Counted from the first letter of the stretch, positions 9,444-22,822 are shown. The stretch: 64,000 nucleotides of DNA from Avena insularis (GCA_023614405.1 CM042685.1:92184684-92248683), one strand, 5' to 3'. The notes: a model not told the origin generated them from the sequence alone. Translations and numbers: made by a program.

Positions 9444-11802
9444 CCAGGGGAGGCAGCCCAGCCGGCTAGGCCCAAAGGCCAATCCAGCAGGCCACCTACC
9501 ACCCAAATCCTAAAATCCCCTACCCAAACTCTAGACCACCCCTTTCACCTCAAACCCTAGCCCCAAACCTATCTACCCCTCTCATCTCACCTTGCCGCTG
9601 CACTCCACACTTTTCAACGCGACGCACACGCACGCCAGCGCGCACACACCCCTCCTGGCACGCTCGGCCGCCTCGCTCCGCCGATCTATCCCCAGTCGAA
9701 CCCCGTACCCTGCCCGACCCGGTCAACCTCCCCGACCCTAACACACACACTCACGCGAGGCTACACACACACCTACCTAGGAACCCACTCGACACGTTGC
9801 TCCCGCACGCGAAAAACCAACCTTGCCTCTCCTCTCGTTCCCCATTCCCGTGGTACCCCTGGCCCCACCCCGACTTTTCCTGCCACTAATCCTGTCGCAC
9901 GCTCGATCCCCACCTTCCTCTCCCAGGCGCTGTACCTCCCCTCGATTCTCCTTCCCCAACACCCCGCAGCGCCGCCGCCAGTGCTCACCAGTGCCGGCGC
10001 GCGAGCCGGATCCTTCCTCCTCCTTCGCGTTGCCCCACCACCTTCCTTCCGCTTTTGAGCCGCTGCCGACCTCTGCTTCCGTGGCCTCGCTCTCTGCTGC
10101 CCCTGGAGCTCCGCCATCGTCCACAGGCCCCTGCACGCCTACCTCCGGCCAGCCTTCCCTTTCTCGGTCTTGACCTCCTTTACACCGATGCCGTCTCATC
10201 ACCGCGACCTCCGGCCAGCGCGCCCCTGACGCGTCCAAGCCCCTTTACCACTTGTCCCCGCCACTGCCCTGATGGTTTCCGACGCTGCTGTGTTGCCTGT
10301 CGCCCTCGCATCAAGCCCCTATGAGCGTGACGACCTCCAGCAATGCCTCTGACAGTGGCCATCGTTGTTGATTCAATGCCAAGACCAATGTTCCTTGTAG
10401 TGCGTGCTAATGACGTGGTTCTACTCAATGCTGAGACCAAAAGAGTTGGAGGATGTCGCATCTGTGTATCTTGTGATAAGTTGTTTCCGAATATCTGCTA
10501 GAGGATGTACTGATGTGGTGGTGCCATGGTTATTGCGCAACCCACAACAAGAACTTCAGAGCACATCGACAACAAGATCGACACCCACCTGAATGTACCC
10601 AATGAACCACCAACGCCGAACCCGAGTCCGACACTGGCACACCAAGATGGAACGAAAAGACTATTGACACGGATACGATGACCGAGCCCACAGACGCCAA
10701 GATCGCCCACATGGAATCTGAAGACCTCGAATCACAGACCCGATCCGTAGATCCTTGATCCAAAGACCGATCCTGCCGAAGACCAAACCCGAACACCTCG
10801 TAACCCCAAGATCGCCGAACCGCCATGTATGACCCCTCTTTGTATTTGTGCTATTTGTGCCCCCTGCAGGTAAAACTTTCTGAAAGCCGTGTCCGCGGTT
10901 ATGGATGACTTGGAGCACAGTATCTCGATCATAGACAACTATAACTAAAGTAGTGCTATAAGCTTGACTTTGGAATGACTAGTAATTAGCTTCAGTACAA
11001 CAGAATGGCTAAATAAAATTACCAACAACTGCTGGAAGTGGGATGCCTCATGCTATATGTATATGACTAGTAAGTATTGCAACTACAATGGAATGGTTAC
11101 TAAAACCGCCCACTTCTTATTATATTAGGATGACTCATGCTATCTATATCTAACTAGTAAGTGCTGCAACTATAACGGAATGAATATAATTGCCAACTGT
11201 GTGAGTTTCCTCGGTATGACTTCCTCGTTTGGTCTCGAGGGAGAATACCGGGATGGGTATGTTTGGTGACAGTATCAGGTTTGATCCGAATAGGTCTTTC
11301 TTATCCCCTTATGATAGCCGTCAGTTATATCGAACTCTATAGGTTGTTTAGTGCATGTTGCGCTACCGCTTCAGTCCACCATACCTATATAGGCGAGGAC
11401 CGCCGAATTCTAAGACTCATCGTGTACTAGCCTCAGTACTGACCGCTGTCTTTTTCCTTTGCCCTTTGTTGGCACCCCTTTGTTTGAGCAGGTTTTGAGA
11501 TCGACGTTGTTAGCAGGGTTGCCCTTCCGGCTTGGCCTGTGCAGGGCTATGGACGCCATTGCTTATTCTTCAGGGCTCTTAGCCCAATTTGCATCTTATC
11601 CATACTCGGATGTTGTATCGTTTTCAAGGTGATTTGGATCTTTGTACTGTATATCTGTATTCTTGACTCATGGAGTCATGTTGTATATATCTGTTCTCTG
11701 GGTTCCATCGTGGACTAATGTGTAATGGTATTACTTCATTTTCCACCTGCACGAAAGTGCTTGGTGGGCACCTTTGAATCGTTTCTATGCGGGTTTGGCA
11801 GG

Positions 11803-14800
11803 TGTCAACACCCGGATTTTTAATCCCTGATGCATGTTATGCCATACATCGCAATCCCAGGATTACCATTTTCGCGAGACATAACAGATTGGATATCACA
11901 GTACATCATCCATTACAAACCATACATAAGATCTTACACAAATAAGGATCTCATGATCCAGTCTTAATACAATTCAAGCAGCGGAATAACGTAATAATAA
12001 CGATAGCGGGGGCGAAGCTCCATCTTCATGGTCACAGGCAATGTTGACGATGGGAGATGATCCTAGTTATCGTAACCTTCCTGCTGTACGTCCTCCTGAT
12101 ACTCCTCTTCATAGTCTGGCCACGGGAATAGCCAGGGATAAAACCATGAGTACTCTTTAAGTACTTGCAAACTAATACTAACAAGTGAAGTGGTTTTGAG
12201 TAGGATACTAAGCTCTAGGGTTGTTTTGCAAAAAGCCAGATTTACCTCTACTGAGTTCAGAAGCAAAGAAGTCCAGTTGAAAGTTTTATAACACTTAAGT
12301 GGGAACTTGAATTTCATATCACAGCTCTGTTGTGGTCAAGTCAAAGTCATGAATCATTTCACAAGTCATTTTGAAAACATCCGACGACAAAACAGTATGG
12401 CCACTCCAACTGTCCATAACCGCGGACACGGCTATTCAAATAGTTTGACACTCTACAGAGGTGGTACACTTTTACCACAACATTCGATACATCCATCAGG
12501 AACAATCCTGTATTCACCATACTCAGTATGCGGATAATCAATCCTCAACTTTCAATTACACGCCCTAGTATAGGCACCTCTCCCGTGAGTTTGGCCTCCC
12601 AACCATGACCAACTGTCATCTTGGGAACTACACATGTGACAATCTTCACAAGGTATCCTCGGCTCAAACCTTGGCCGCAAGGGAACCCATTCTAAGGTAT
12701 ATAAATTTCCAGTGAAGCCCTACCCAATTTTTGGGTATTATGGTTGTACTGTAAAATTGGAATGGTATCGCATCCAGACAACCATCAGTTTTATAAAGGG
12801 CTAAGGCTCATGCCTTAACATTTTCATCATAAAAAATCATCTGGTGTTCAAGAACACATGGCAAAACATTTCAGTAGAATGAATCATCATTCTAGGGTTT
12901 TCGTAAACATTTTCACCAAGTATTCCCATCTAAAGTTGATCAAGTTTTATGCTTAGCACTAGCATCTACAAGTGGGGGAAATACTAATGAGGGGTGGTAA
13001 TCAAGTGGGAATGGTCTAAGTTCAATCTCATGCCTTAGGATGACATCAAGATTATCTAACTTAGGCCAAGTTTTATGCTCTTTATGCTACCTTTAATAAT
13101 CTTTCTAAACTCTACAAATCACTAAGTGAACTCTAATAGAAAGCTTTGATAAAGAAATAAAATAACTAAGCTTGCAAGTAAAACTAGGATTGGGTATCAA
13201 GTGTTGTAAGCTTGCAAGTAAAACTTGCATGGTTTAGCTTAGCTTGCTAAAATAATAGCTTACTAAGTTAACTTGTATAGTGAGGCTTGCAAGATTGCAA
13301 GTATAGGCTTGCCTTGTGTAGAGCAGTGGTTGAAGTTCTCCTCGGCTTCTTCCTCGTAGTATCCTCCTTCCTCTTCGTATCCTTGGTCGGTACTAGCGTC
13401 TATAATTAAATACGACGTACACAATCACCACACAATTCTTAACTACTCTATTTAGCACATAAAGGTTTTCACTAGATGATATAGGATCATCACAAGCATT
13501 ACAACCATTAGGGCAAATAGTTTTATTTCTTTTATTTTAGAAAAGTAATTTCTACTCATTGAAAAACTACTTAAAAATTTAATATTCTCCAACTAAACAT
13601 GGGATCATTTTGACACATGTCATCACCACATATTTCAGTACATGGGAATGTGATTTAAAGTGGTGTCACAATTTAATAAGGTTTATCCTTTTTATTTTAA
13701 TTAAATAAAGTGACTAGAAATGCCTATGAGGCATTCTTTTATCACTTGATTATTATTTCTGCAAGTAACCCTATATATTTTAATATACTCTGAAAGGTAT
13801 GGTTAAATGTGATTTTTGAGAGTTGGAATCAACTCAAAAGCTTTTATGGTTGAATTTTGAAAAATGTTTGAATGCAGAAAAGCTTCTGCCTTGTTATTTT
13901 TACTATAGGTGATCTACAAATCCAATTGGTTTGAATCCAATGGGCTTGGATTTAGCATTCCAGTACCTTTCTAACAAAATTGGTTTCATGCAATTTGGTT
14001 CAGTGAATCGAGCTAGGTTGATTTTTGAATCTAGGTATAGAACTAAGTTTGGAATTAAAAGAATAAACTTAAATTTGAATTACTGAGTCGCGCGGGAGGT
14101 TTAACTGGGCTGGCCCACTACGCTCAGCATGCGCAGGCTGGTTAAGTGGCTGTCCCCACTCGTCAGTGAGACAGAGAGTGGCGAAGCGGTACGGGGTGAT
14201 CTAGGCCGTAGGATTAGAAGCTAGATCTACGAATGTGGTTCATCGTCCACGTCTGAACAGGACGCGGCGAGGTTGAACCCTAGCGCGGCCAGTGGGGGTC
14301 GTGGTAGGCTCACCGAGGCTCAGGCAATGGTCGGCGATAGGGGCGAACGACGATCCTCCTGGTACCTGCAGCTCCTCCTGGGGCGGCTCTAATTGACGAC
14401 ACCTCTCCTCTTCTACAGCGGTGGACTTCGGTGAAATTCCGGCCACCTGGTGCTCGCCTTGCTCCGGGGGTGAGTGGGTGTAATAAGTGAGGGGTGGGGA
14501 GTGAGATGTTGTGCTCAAATCGAACGGGGGTGGCCTCCTTTTATAGTGCCTGCAGGGGACCGATAGGCGCGGGCTGAGCTCGTCGTGGTCGTCGGCACAG
14601 CGGGCTACTGGCATGGGTGACGGTAGGGGGCGGTGTTGTGCTCCCTAGCGAAGCTCAACGGCATGGCTATGCGGCGCGGGGCGGCGAACGGTCGTAACGT
14701 CGCGCACTGGGCGGTCCGACAATGTTTTAATGGCGCATAACGCCCCACGGGTTCTTTGGGTCTTTGGCGATCACGCACGCATAAGCGGCGAGGTAACCTG

Positions 14801-15775
14801 TGATGCTGGGCTTGTGTGGCGGGTGACGCTCTCGCGCGCTCTCGGCACGCTCGCAGAGAAGCTTGGCATGCTCAGGCTGTGTGGTCCAGGGGCTGGCAGT
14901 GCTCGAGGCTTGGACATGGAGAGGGGATGGACTGTGGGGAGTGTCCCAGACATGGTTGGCGAGGCTAGAGCTTCTCCTAGCTTGCTGGCGACATGGGGGT
15001 GGCAAGTTAGGCTCGGCATGGTCACCATTGATGGCTATTGCATGCTCACAGTGGTTCTAAAGCTAGTTAACTTAGTTTGATCATCTACTAAGAGTGTAGG
15101 GTGAGCTATAAAGGGAACAAGGTTGGCCAAAATCATTGCTCCTAATAGTGTTTGATGTTTGTTTGTTTGCTAAGTACAAGGTGTTTGATAAAATGGGCGA
15201 AAGAGATTCAAATTTGAATTTTGGATTCAAAACATGGTGGATGTGCTGGTTACATACTATGGAGTCTCTGGTTAGTTGGATTGGTCAAGGGCATTGGTTT
15301 GGTTGGGTTTTGAAAATGTGTGATCTTCACATATGTTATAGATTCAATTTTAAATTGTCATTTGAATGGGGTTGCCAGATGTTTCTATAAGTTTGAAAGG
15401 TGGGCTTTGATTCACTTTTACTTGGTCTTGCAAGGGGTCAAAAGAAATGGAAAAGTTTCTGTTTGAAATCTTGGACTAAAAACACTCAAAGTGGTCTAGT
15501 GAGCAAGATTGGCAAAAATGACCATTTGCTTATTTGTTTTGTTTTTGTTTTTCTCTTGATTTGTTTCTGCTTGGAAATGTTTTAGATGATGTTGTTTTCA
15601 TCTTTAATCCATTCCTTTCTATTTAGATTAATCTCACAAGTCCATTCATGCATTCATACAATCATCACATACACATATGCAATCATAATGATTTGAATTA
15701 ACAAAAGTTTTTGTTAACCCTAATTTTGGTGATTGGAATTTGATAATCATTGTTCAACATTTTTGGGATGTTACA
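11803..15775 (-). repeat. 3' LTR of element B
   Basis: Begins (plus strand) tgtcaacaccc and ends gggatgttaca. It is almost collinear with 18818-22822. A small difference near 14345 (gaacgacgatcc) against 21360 (gaacaaagaagtcgatgacg) shows the two copies have diverged. Open frames inside it (for example 14240-15080) are opposite-strand shadows in GC-rich leader sequence. Confidence 0.9.
14537..14545 (-). promoter_or_regulatory. TATA box in LTR of element B
   Basis: TATAAAAGG on the minus strand, followed by ccacccccgttcgatttgag. It is conserved at 21567-21575 in the other LTR. This is the likely U3 promoter of element B. Confidence 0.6.
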
Positions 15776-15791
15776 AACCTTCCCTCCTTAA
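15776..15791 (-). promoter_or_regulatory. Polypurine tract of element B
   Basis: Read on the minus strand, aagggagggaaggttt runs directly into the 3' LTR start TGTAACATCCC. This is the expected plus-strand priming site of a chromovirus and confirms the minus orientation. Confidence 0.75.
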
Positions 15792-15834
15792 ACAAAATCT
15801 CATCCCGAGATTTGAGAAAGAAGAAAGAAGAAAA

Positions 15835-16490
15835 CTAGGATTTAAAAAGATTGGGAAACTCTGTCTTGATGCGATCTTCTCATTCACAGGTAGCTTCTTC
15901 TTCAGTATGGTTACTCCACTGAATCTTGAGAAACTTGATGCTTCGGGTCCTGGTGGTTCTGAAAGCTTCCTCCAAAATATATATGGGTACTTTGGGATAC
16001 GTCAGGTCATCTTTGATCTCTATGGTGCGGTGATCAATATTCTTGAAAACTTCAGTCTTCTCCGAAACTTCAAGGCATTTGCGAAGTAACGATATATGGA
16101 ACACATTATGCATGGCTGACATCTCCTCTGGCAGTTCCAACTGATATGATACTTCTCCTCGATGATTCAGAATCTTGAAAGGTCTGATATATCTAGGGGC
16201 TAACTTTCTTTTGAGCTGGAAACGTTGCATTCCCTTCAAAGGCGACACTTTGAGATACACAAAATCTCCAATATTGAAAGCGAGGTCTCGACGTCTCTTG
16301 TCGGCATAACTCTTCTGTCTTGACTGGGCGGTCTTTAGGTGCTCACGGATCTTGTGAACTTTATCTTCTGCTTCTCATAGGATGTCGGGTCCGAAGATCT
16401 GACTCTCTCCTACTTCCGACCAATTCAAAGGGGTACGACACTTCCTTCCATACATGAATTCAAATGGGGCCATTTGCATTGGGGGCTGCG
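15835..16490 (-). pseudogene. Integrase C-terminus with chromodomain (element B)
   Basis: From 16490 downwards the minus strand encodes APFEFMYGRKCRTPLNWSE, then an open stretch from 16260 with MYLKVSPLKGMQRF, 'PRYIRPFKILNHRGEVSYQL' and HNVFHISLLRKC. It ends with a chromodomain (PIYILEEAFRTTRTRSIKFL then IQWSNHTEEEATCE). This is the C-terminal half of a chromovirus integrase. In the family the chromodomain targets integration to heterochromatin marks. The usual terminal Trp after EEEAT is Cys. The catalytic D-D-E core and everything upstream (PR, RT, RNase H) are missing, because the sequence jumps straight to the gag zinc knuckle at about 16490. Confidence 0.85.
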
Positions 16491-17540
16491 GCAATCTTCT
16501 TGGGGCACTCATTGGAATATTTACCCTTGGTTCCACATTCATAACAAGTCACCTGAGACTTGTCCTTTGCTGAAACAGGCATAACATTGCTTCCAGTCCT
16601 TGGGCAGTGTTGGTGTTGTTGGCGGCATTGTTGTTGTTGAACTTAGGCGGTGCATGATTGAAATTGCTGGGGTTGCCGGGGTTGTTGTGGTTTCCTCCGG
16701 GCCTTGGGTTTCCACGGCTGGGATAGGTTGGACGGTTCATCAAGGGTCTATTGGTTCTTGGGGCAAATCCTGGAGATGGGTTGGGGCGATACTTTGGTGT
16801 ATGATGGGTTCCTGGTTGATGCATCATGCGACGCTTGCGGTTTTCATTAGCTTGGTTGATCTTGCCTTCCATTTGAATGGCAGAGTCCACTAAGGCTTCA
16901 ATATCAGCAAAGGGGATATTGACTAAAACCATCTGCATTTCATCATGCAGACCATTCAGGAATCTCTCCTTCTTCTTAGATTGAGTGTCTATCTCATCCG
17001 GTGCATACCTAGCCAATGACAAAAATTTGTCACGGTATTCCACTACGGTCATCCTCCCTTACTTCAGTTCCCTGAATTCATCTCTCATCCTCTTGATCAA
17101 ACCCGGTGGCACATGGGTTCTGCTAAACTTGACTTTGAACTCTTCCCAAGTCATCATATTTCCCGCTGTCATGGCGCGAACGCTGTTCCACCATGCTCTT
17201 GCATCTCCGGCCAGATAGTGGGTGGTGAACAGTACCTTCTCGTTAGCTTCCACTCCTGCAACTTCCAGGTTGTTTTCCATGGTTTGCAGCCAATCATCTG
17301 CATCTAGGGGCTCGTCAGACTTAGTGAAAATGGGTGGACTGGTGTTCTAGAAATTCTTGAGCTTGGATCCATGGTTGTCCTGATTTCCATGGCCCTGATT
17401 GTTGTTGGCCATCTAAGCTATCTGTTGAAGGGTGGATAAGTTGGCTTGACGTTCGGCTCTCTCAGCTTCGCGGTCCGAAACCAACATTTGCAAGATTTGT
17501 AGCATTGGGTCCAGGGATGAAGTGCTTCCTCCGTGAGGCA
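16470..17540 (-). pseudogene. gag of element B
   Basis: A start codon at 17540 opens MPHGGSTSSLDPML. The capsid-like region shows TTHYLAGDARAWWNSV, TWEEFKVKFSRTHVPPGLI and MTVVEYRDKFLSLARYAPDE, standard chromovirus Retrotrans_gag sequence. An Asn/Pro-rich linker follows, and the zinc knuckle CYECGTKGKYSNECPKK is the last recognisable part. In-frame stops occur near 17415, 17350 and 17056, so the frame is dead as read. The knuckle is followed within about 30 bp by integrase C-terminal sequence. Gag packages element RNA in the family. Confidence 0.88.
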
Positions 17541-17663
17541 TCTGAAGATTGAGATAGATCATGAGAAAAGGGGGATATTTCTAAGGTTCGGGGGTTTTGT
17601 GTTTTGAAATGTTTTTAAAGTTTGACTCAGATTTTTCTAGCAACTTGCTTTTCATTTATTCAT

Positions 17664-18584
17664 TCATAGCACACGATACAAACACACACCACAACAAAGG
17701 AAAACAGATGGTTTTAAGAACCATTCTATGAAACTACAATACAGTGGGACCGAATACAACTTACTAACGCTAGTGCCCAAGTGATAATACTCCTCGGAGT
17801 CGGTGTCCTCATCATCCTCATTATCATCATTGATGAAGGCGAAGTCATCCTCATCGGTGAAGAAGTCCATGGCCTGATCCTCCAGAAAGTCATCATCGTC
17901 ACTGAGATAAGAGTAGGGGCCTCCATGAAGGTCTTCCCCTGCATTCTCCCTCTCCTCCAACTGCATATCTCTCTCGTGGATGGTCTCCTCAAAATCAGTG
18001 ATCCTGTGACAAAGACGGGCAATGATGCACTCCTTCTTGTCGAGCTGACGACGACGAGACTGGCGATCCTTCACTAGCATGGAAATAGTCTAATCCTTCT
18101 TGGCGGAGACGGCGTACTTGTGGTTCACGTAGGAACGAGCATTGTCTAACTCCTTCTGGGGGTCATACATCATGAAGCTGAGGTGGTCCAATTGACTCTT
18201 CAGCTCGTGGTGATATGGGGCCTCCAGTGGCTGTCCCATCACATCACGCCTTGGGTAGAACTCAAAGCGGGTACCCTTGATCTGATTGATACTCTGCCCA
18301 CACAGATGGGCAAGAGCTTCCTGCATGGCCCTGACAAGTGCATCGAGTCAGTTGTTCTCTCTCAAGGTGAACTGAATTCCCTCTTAGGTGGGGGCTTTGA
18401 TATTTCCTCGGGGACTTGCAACACCTAGCCATTGTAAATCCTCTCCTTCTTGATCATTGAGCTGAGCTCCGAAGAACTCGGGGTGCGGATGCTCCAACAT
18501 CTCCGACAGCTGGTCCAGGTCACGCTCAAAGATGAGGTCTCCTCCATTCCCCAACTGATAAAACTTGTTGTACTTCACGCCCAT
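17664..18584 (-). pseudogene. ORF0-like extra reading frame upstream of gag (element B)
   Basis: Three minus-strand open segments (18584-18384, 18326-18090, 18080-17664) lie in one frame, separated only by stops, so they formed a single ORF of roughly 300 codons between PBS and gag. It starts MGVKYNKFYQLGNGG. The middle has 'QLDHLSFMMYDPQKELDNAR' and a charged, coiled-coil-like stretch (KKECIIARLCHRITDFEETI). The C-terminal part is an acidic domain rich in Asp and Glu (FINDDNEDDEDTDSEEYY). The rice chromoviruses RIRE3 and RIRE8 were described as carrying an extra ORF at this place. Its function is unknown. Confidence 0.65.
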
Positions 18585-18802
18585 ATATAAGAATATAGGA
18601 TGAGTAAGTTAGTAGAGTGATCAAGTGTGTCAAATTTTATGTAAGTTTGCAAGAATTTTTGAGGACCATGAATTTTCATGAAAGAGTCTAAGTGGTAAGA
18701 GTGAGAATAGGTTTTCATAAATACTCACTTATTTTGTTTTGAAACTAAGTTTTTTTTGATTCAAACGTCCATTCTAAACTAGGGTCTCCTATGGTCAAGA
18801 TG

Positions 18803-18814
18803 GCCCTAATACCA
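18803..18814 (-). promoter_or_regulatory. Primer-binding site of element B (tRNA-Met type, diverged)
   Basis: On the minus strand TGGTATTAGGGC lies three bases inside the 5' LTR end (GGGTGTTGACA). It differs from TGGTATCAGAGC by two bases. Confidence 0.7.
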
Positions 18815-18817
18815 ACT

Positions 18818-21800
18818 TGTCAACACCCGTATTTTTAATCCCAAATGCCTGTTATGCCATACATCACAATCCCAGGATTACCATTTTTGCGAGACATAAT
18901 AAATTGGACATCAAAGTACATCATCCATTACAAACGATACATAAGGTCTTACACAAATAAGGATCTCATGATCCATTCTTAATACAATTCAAGCAGCGGA
19001 ATAACGTAATAATAATGATAGCAGGGGCGAAGCTCCATCTTATGGTCACAGGCAATGCTGACGATGGGAGATGATCCTAGTTGTCGTAACCTTCCTATTG
19101 TCAGTCCTCCTGATACTCCTCTTCATAGTCTGGCCATGGGAATATCCAGGGACAAAGCCATGAGTACTCTTTAAGTACTCGCAAACTAATACTAACAAGT
19201 GAAGTGGTTTTGAGTAGGATACTAAGCTCTAGGGTTGTTTTGCAAAAAGCCAGATTTACCTCTACTGAGTTCAGAAGCAAAGAAAGCTAGTTGAAAGTTT
19301 TATAACACCTAAGTGGGAACTTGAATTTCATATCACAACTCTGTTGTGGTCAAGTCAAAATCATGAATCATTTCACAAGTCATTTTGAAAACATCTGACG
19401 ACAGAATAGTATGGCCACTCCAAATGTCCATAACCGCGGACACGGCTATTCGAATAGTTTGACACTCTATAGAGGTGGTACACTTTCACCACAACATTCG
19501 ATACATCCATCAGGAACAATCCAGAATTGACCATACTCAGTATGCGGATAATCAATCCTAACCTTTCAATTACACGCCCTAGTATAGGCACCTCTCCTGT
19601 GAGTTTTTCCTCCCAACCATGACCAACTGTCATCTTGGGAACTGCATAGGTGGACAATCTTCACAAGGTATCCTCGGCTCAAACCTTGGCCACAAGGGAA
19701 CCCATACTAAGGTATATAAATTTCCAGTCAAGCCCTACCCAATTTTCGGGTATTGTGGTTGTACGGTAAAATTGGAATGGTATCGCATCCATACAACCAT
19801 CAGTTTTATAAAGGGCTAAGGCTCATGCCTTAACATTTCATCATCAAAAATCATTTGGTGTTCAAGAACACATGGCAAAACATTTTAGTAGAATGACTCA
19901 TCATTCTAGGGTTTTCGTAAACATTTTCACCAAGTATTCCCATCTAAAGTTGATCAAGTTTTATGCTTAGCACTAACATCTACAAGTGGGGGTAAATACT
20001 AATGAGGGGTGGTAATCAAGTGGGAATGGTCTAAGTTCAATCTCATGCCTCAGGATGACATCAAGATTATCTAACTTAGGCCAAGTTTAATGCTCTTTAT
20101 GCTACCTTTAATAATCTTTCTAAACTCTACAAATCACTAAGTGAACTCTAATAGAAAGCTTTGATAAAGAAATAAAATAACTAAGCTTGCAAGTAAAACT
20201 AGGATTGGGTATCAAGTGTTGTAAGCTTGCCAGTAAAACTTGCATGGTTTAGCTTAGTTTGCTAAGATAATAGCTTACTAAGTTAACATGTATAGTGAGG
20301 CTTGCAAGATTGCAAGTATAGGCTTGCCTTGTGTAGAGCAGTGGTTGAATTTCTCCTCGTCTTCTTCCTCGTAGTATCCTCCTTCCTCTTCGTATCCTTG
20401 GTCGGTACTAGCGTCTATAATTAAATACGAGGTACACAATCACCACACAATTCTTAACTACTCTATTTAGCACACAAAGGTTTTCACTAGATGATATAGG
20501 ATCATCACAAGCATTACAACCATTAGGGCAAATAGTTTTATTTCTTTTATTTTAGAAAAGTAATTTCTACTCATTGAAAAACTACTTAAAATTTAATATT
20601 CTCTAACTCAAACATGGGATCATGTTGACACATGTCATCACCACATATTTTAGTACATGGGAATGTGATTTAAAGTGGTGTCACAATTTAATAAGGTTTA
20701 ACCTTTTTATTTGAATTAAATAAAGTGACTAGAAATGCCTATGAGGCATTCTTTTATCACTTGATCATTATTTCTGCAAGTAACCCTATATATTGTTATA
20801 TTTTCTGAAAGGTATGGTTAAATGTGATTTTTGAGAGTTGGAATCAACTCAAAATCTTTTATGGTTGAATTTTGAAAAATGTTTGAATGCAGAAAAGCTT
20901 TTGCCTTGTTATTTTTACTATAGGTGATCTACAAATCCAATTGGTTTGAATCCAATGGGCTTGGATTTAGCATTCCAGTACCTTTCTAACAAAATTGGTT
21001 TCATGCAATTTGGTTCAGTGAATCGAGCTAGGTTGATTTTTGAATCTAGGTATAGAACTAAGTTTGGAATTAAAAGAATAAACTTAAATTTGAATTACTG
21101 AGTCGCGCGGGAGGTTTAACTGGGCTGGCCCACTACGCTCAGCATGCGCAGGCTGGTTAAGTGGCTGTCCCCACTCGTCAGTGAGACAGAGAGTGGCGAA
21201 GCGGTACGGGGTGATCTAGGCCGTAGGATTAGAAGCTAGATCTACGAATGTGGTTCATCGTCCACGCCTGAACAGGACGCGATGAGGTTGAACCCTAGCG
21301 CGGCTAGTGGGGGTCGTGGGAGGCTCACCGGGGCTCAGGCGATGGTCGGCGACGGGGGCGAACAAAGAAGTCGATGACGTCGATCCTCCTGGTACCCGCA
21401 GCCCCTCCTGGGGCGGCTCCAATCAACGACGCCTCTCCTCTTCTGCAACAGCAGACTCCGGTGAAATTCCAGCCACCTGGTGCTCGCTTTGCTCCGAGGG
21501 TGAGTGGGTGTGATCAGTGAGAGGCGGGAAGTGAGATGGTGTGCTCAAATCGAACGGGGGTGGCCTCCTTTTATAGTGCCTGAAGGGGACCGACAGGCGC
21601 GGGCTGAGATCATCGTGGTCGTCGGCACAACGGGCTACTGGCATGGGCGACGATAGGGGGCGGTGCTGTGTTCCCTGGCGAAGCTCAACGACATGGCTAT
21701 GCGGAGTGGGGCGGTGTGGAACGGTCGGAACATCGCGGCGCTCTGGGCAAGTCCGATAGTGGTTTTAATGGCGTACATTGTCCATGGTCTGGCGGGTTGC

Positions 21801-22822
21801 TGGGGTGCTGGCGATCATGCACGCAAGCAATGAGGGCAGCATGCAGTCTGTGGGATTGTGTGTGGGTGACGCTCTGGCGCGCTCTCAGCACGCTCGCAGA
21901 GAAGCTTGGCATGCTCGGGCTGTGTGGTCTAGGGGCTGGAAGTGCTCGAGGCTTGGATAGGGGGAGGCGATGGACGGTGGGGAGTGTCCCAGAAAAGGTT
22001 GGCGAGGCTAGAGCTTCTCCTAGCTCGGTGGCTACATGGAGGTGGCAAGTTAGGCTTGGCCTGGTCACCGTTGATGGCTATTGCATGCTCACAGTGGTGC
22101 TAAAGCTAGTTAACTTATTTTGATCATCTACTGAGAGTGTAGGGTGAGCTATAGAGGGAACAAGGTTGGCCAAAATCACTGCTCCTAATAATGTTTGATG
22201 TTTGTTTGTTTGTTTGATGAGTACAAGGTGTTTGATGAAATGGCCGAAAGAGATTCAAATTTGAATTTTGGATTCAAACTTGGTGGGTGTGCTGGTTACA
22301 TACTATGGAGTCTCTGGTTAGTTGGATTGGTCAAGGGGCATTGGTTTGGTTGGGTTTTGAAAATTTGTGATCTTCACATATGTTATAGATTCAATTTTAA
22401 ATTGTCATTTGAATGGGGTTGCCAAATGTTTCTGTAAGTTTGAAAGGTAGGCTTTGATTCACTTTTACTTGGTCTTTCAAGTGGTGAAAATAAATGGAAA
22501 AGTTTCCGTTTGAAATCTTGGACTAGAAACACTCAAAGTGGTCTAGTGAGCAAGATTGGCAAAAATGACTATTTGCTTATTTGTTTTGTTTTTGATTTTC
22601 TCTTGATTTGTTTCTGCTTGGAAATGTTTTAGATGATGTTGTTTTCATCTTTAATCCATTCCTTGCTATTTAGATCAATCTCACAAGTCCATTCATGCAT
22701 TCATACAATCATCACATACACATATGCAATCATAATGATTTGAATTAACAAAAGTTTTTGTGAACCCTAATTTTGGTGATTGGAATTTGATAATCATTGT
22801 TCAAAATTTTTGGGATGTTACA
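18818..22822 (-). repeat. 5' LTR of element B
   Basis: A 4005-bp copy collinear with 11803-15775. In this orientation it is the upstream LTR, because PBS and ORF0 follow it on the minus strand. Open frames inside (such as 21668-22123) are LTR leader sequence on the antisense strand, not genes. Confidence 0.9.

Larger units (their letters stand above)
11803..22822 (-). mobile_element. Element B: Tekay-lineage-like chromovirus deletion derivative with about 4-kb LTRs
   Basis: On the minus strand the element runs 5' LTR (18818-22822, 4005 bp), PBS, ORF0, gag, IN tail with chromodomain, PPT, 3' LTR (11803-15775, 3973 bp). LTR termini are TGTAACATCCC and GGGTGTTGACA. A perfect 5-bp TSD, gcagg, flanks it (11798-11802 and 22823-22827). 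The LTRs are closely similar along their whole length. The internal region is only about 3 kb because protease, RT, RNase H and most of integrase are missing. It is inserted in the 5' LTR of element C. RIRE3/RIRE8 of rice are the nearest described design that I know (long LTRs, extra ORF before gag). Confidence 0.9.

Noticed and set aside
9823..10324. Pro/Ser/Arg-rich open frames on both strands that could pass for small genes
   Set aside because: They lie in the GC-rich leader part of element C's LTR. All frames are open because of composition, and there is no domain or splice support.
14240..15080. Overlapping open frames on both strands, repeated near 21423-22123
   Set aside because: They are the same LTR sequence of element B in two copies. 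Long frames result from GC-rich U3/R, and the two copies differ by frameshifts.
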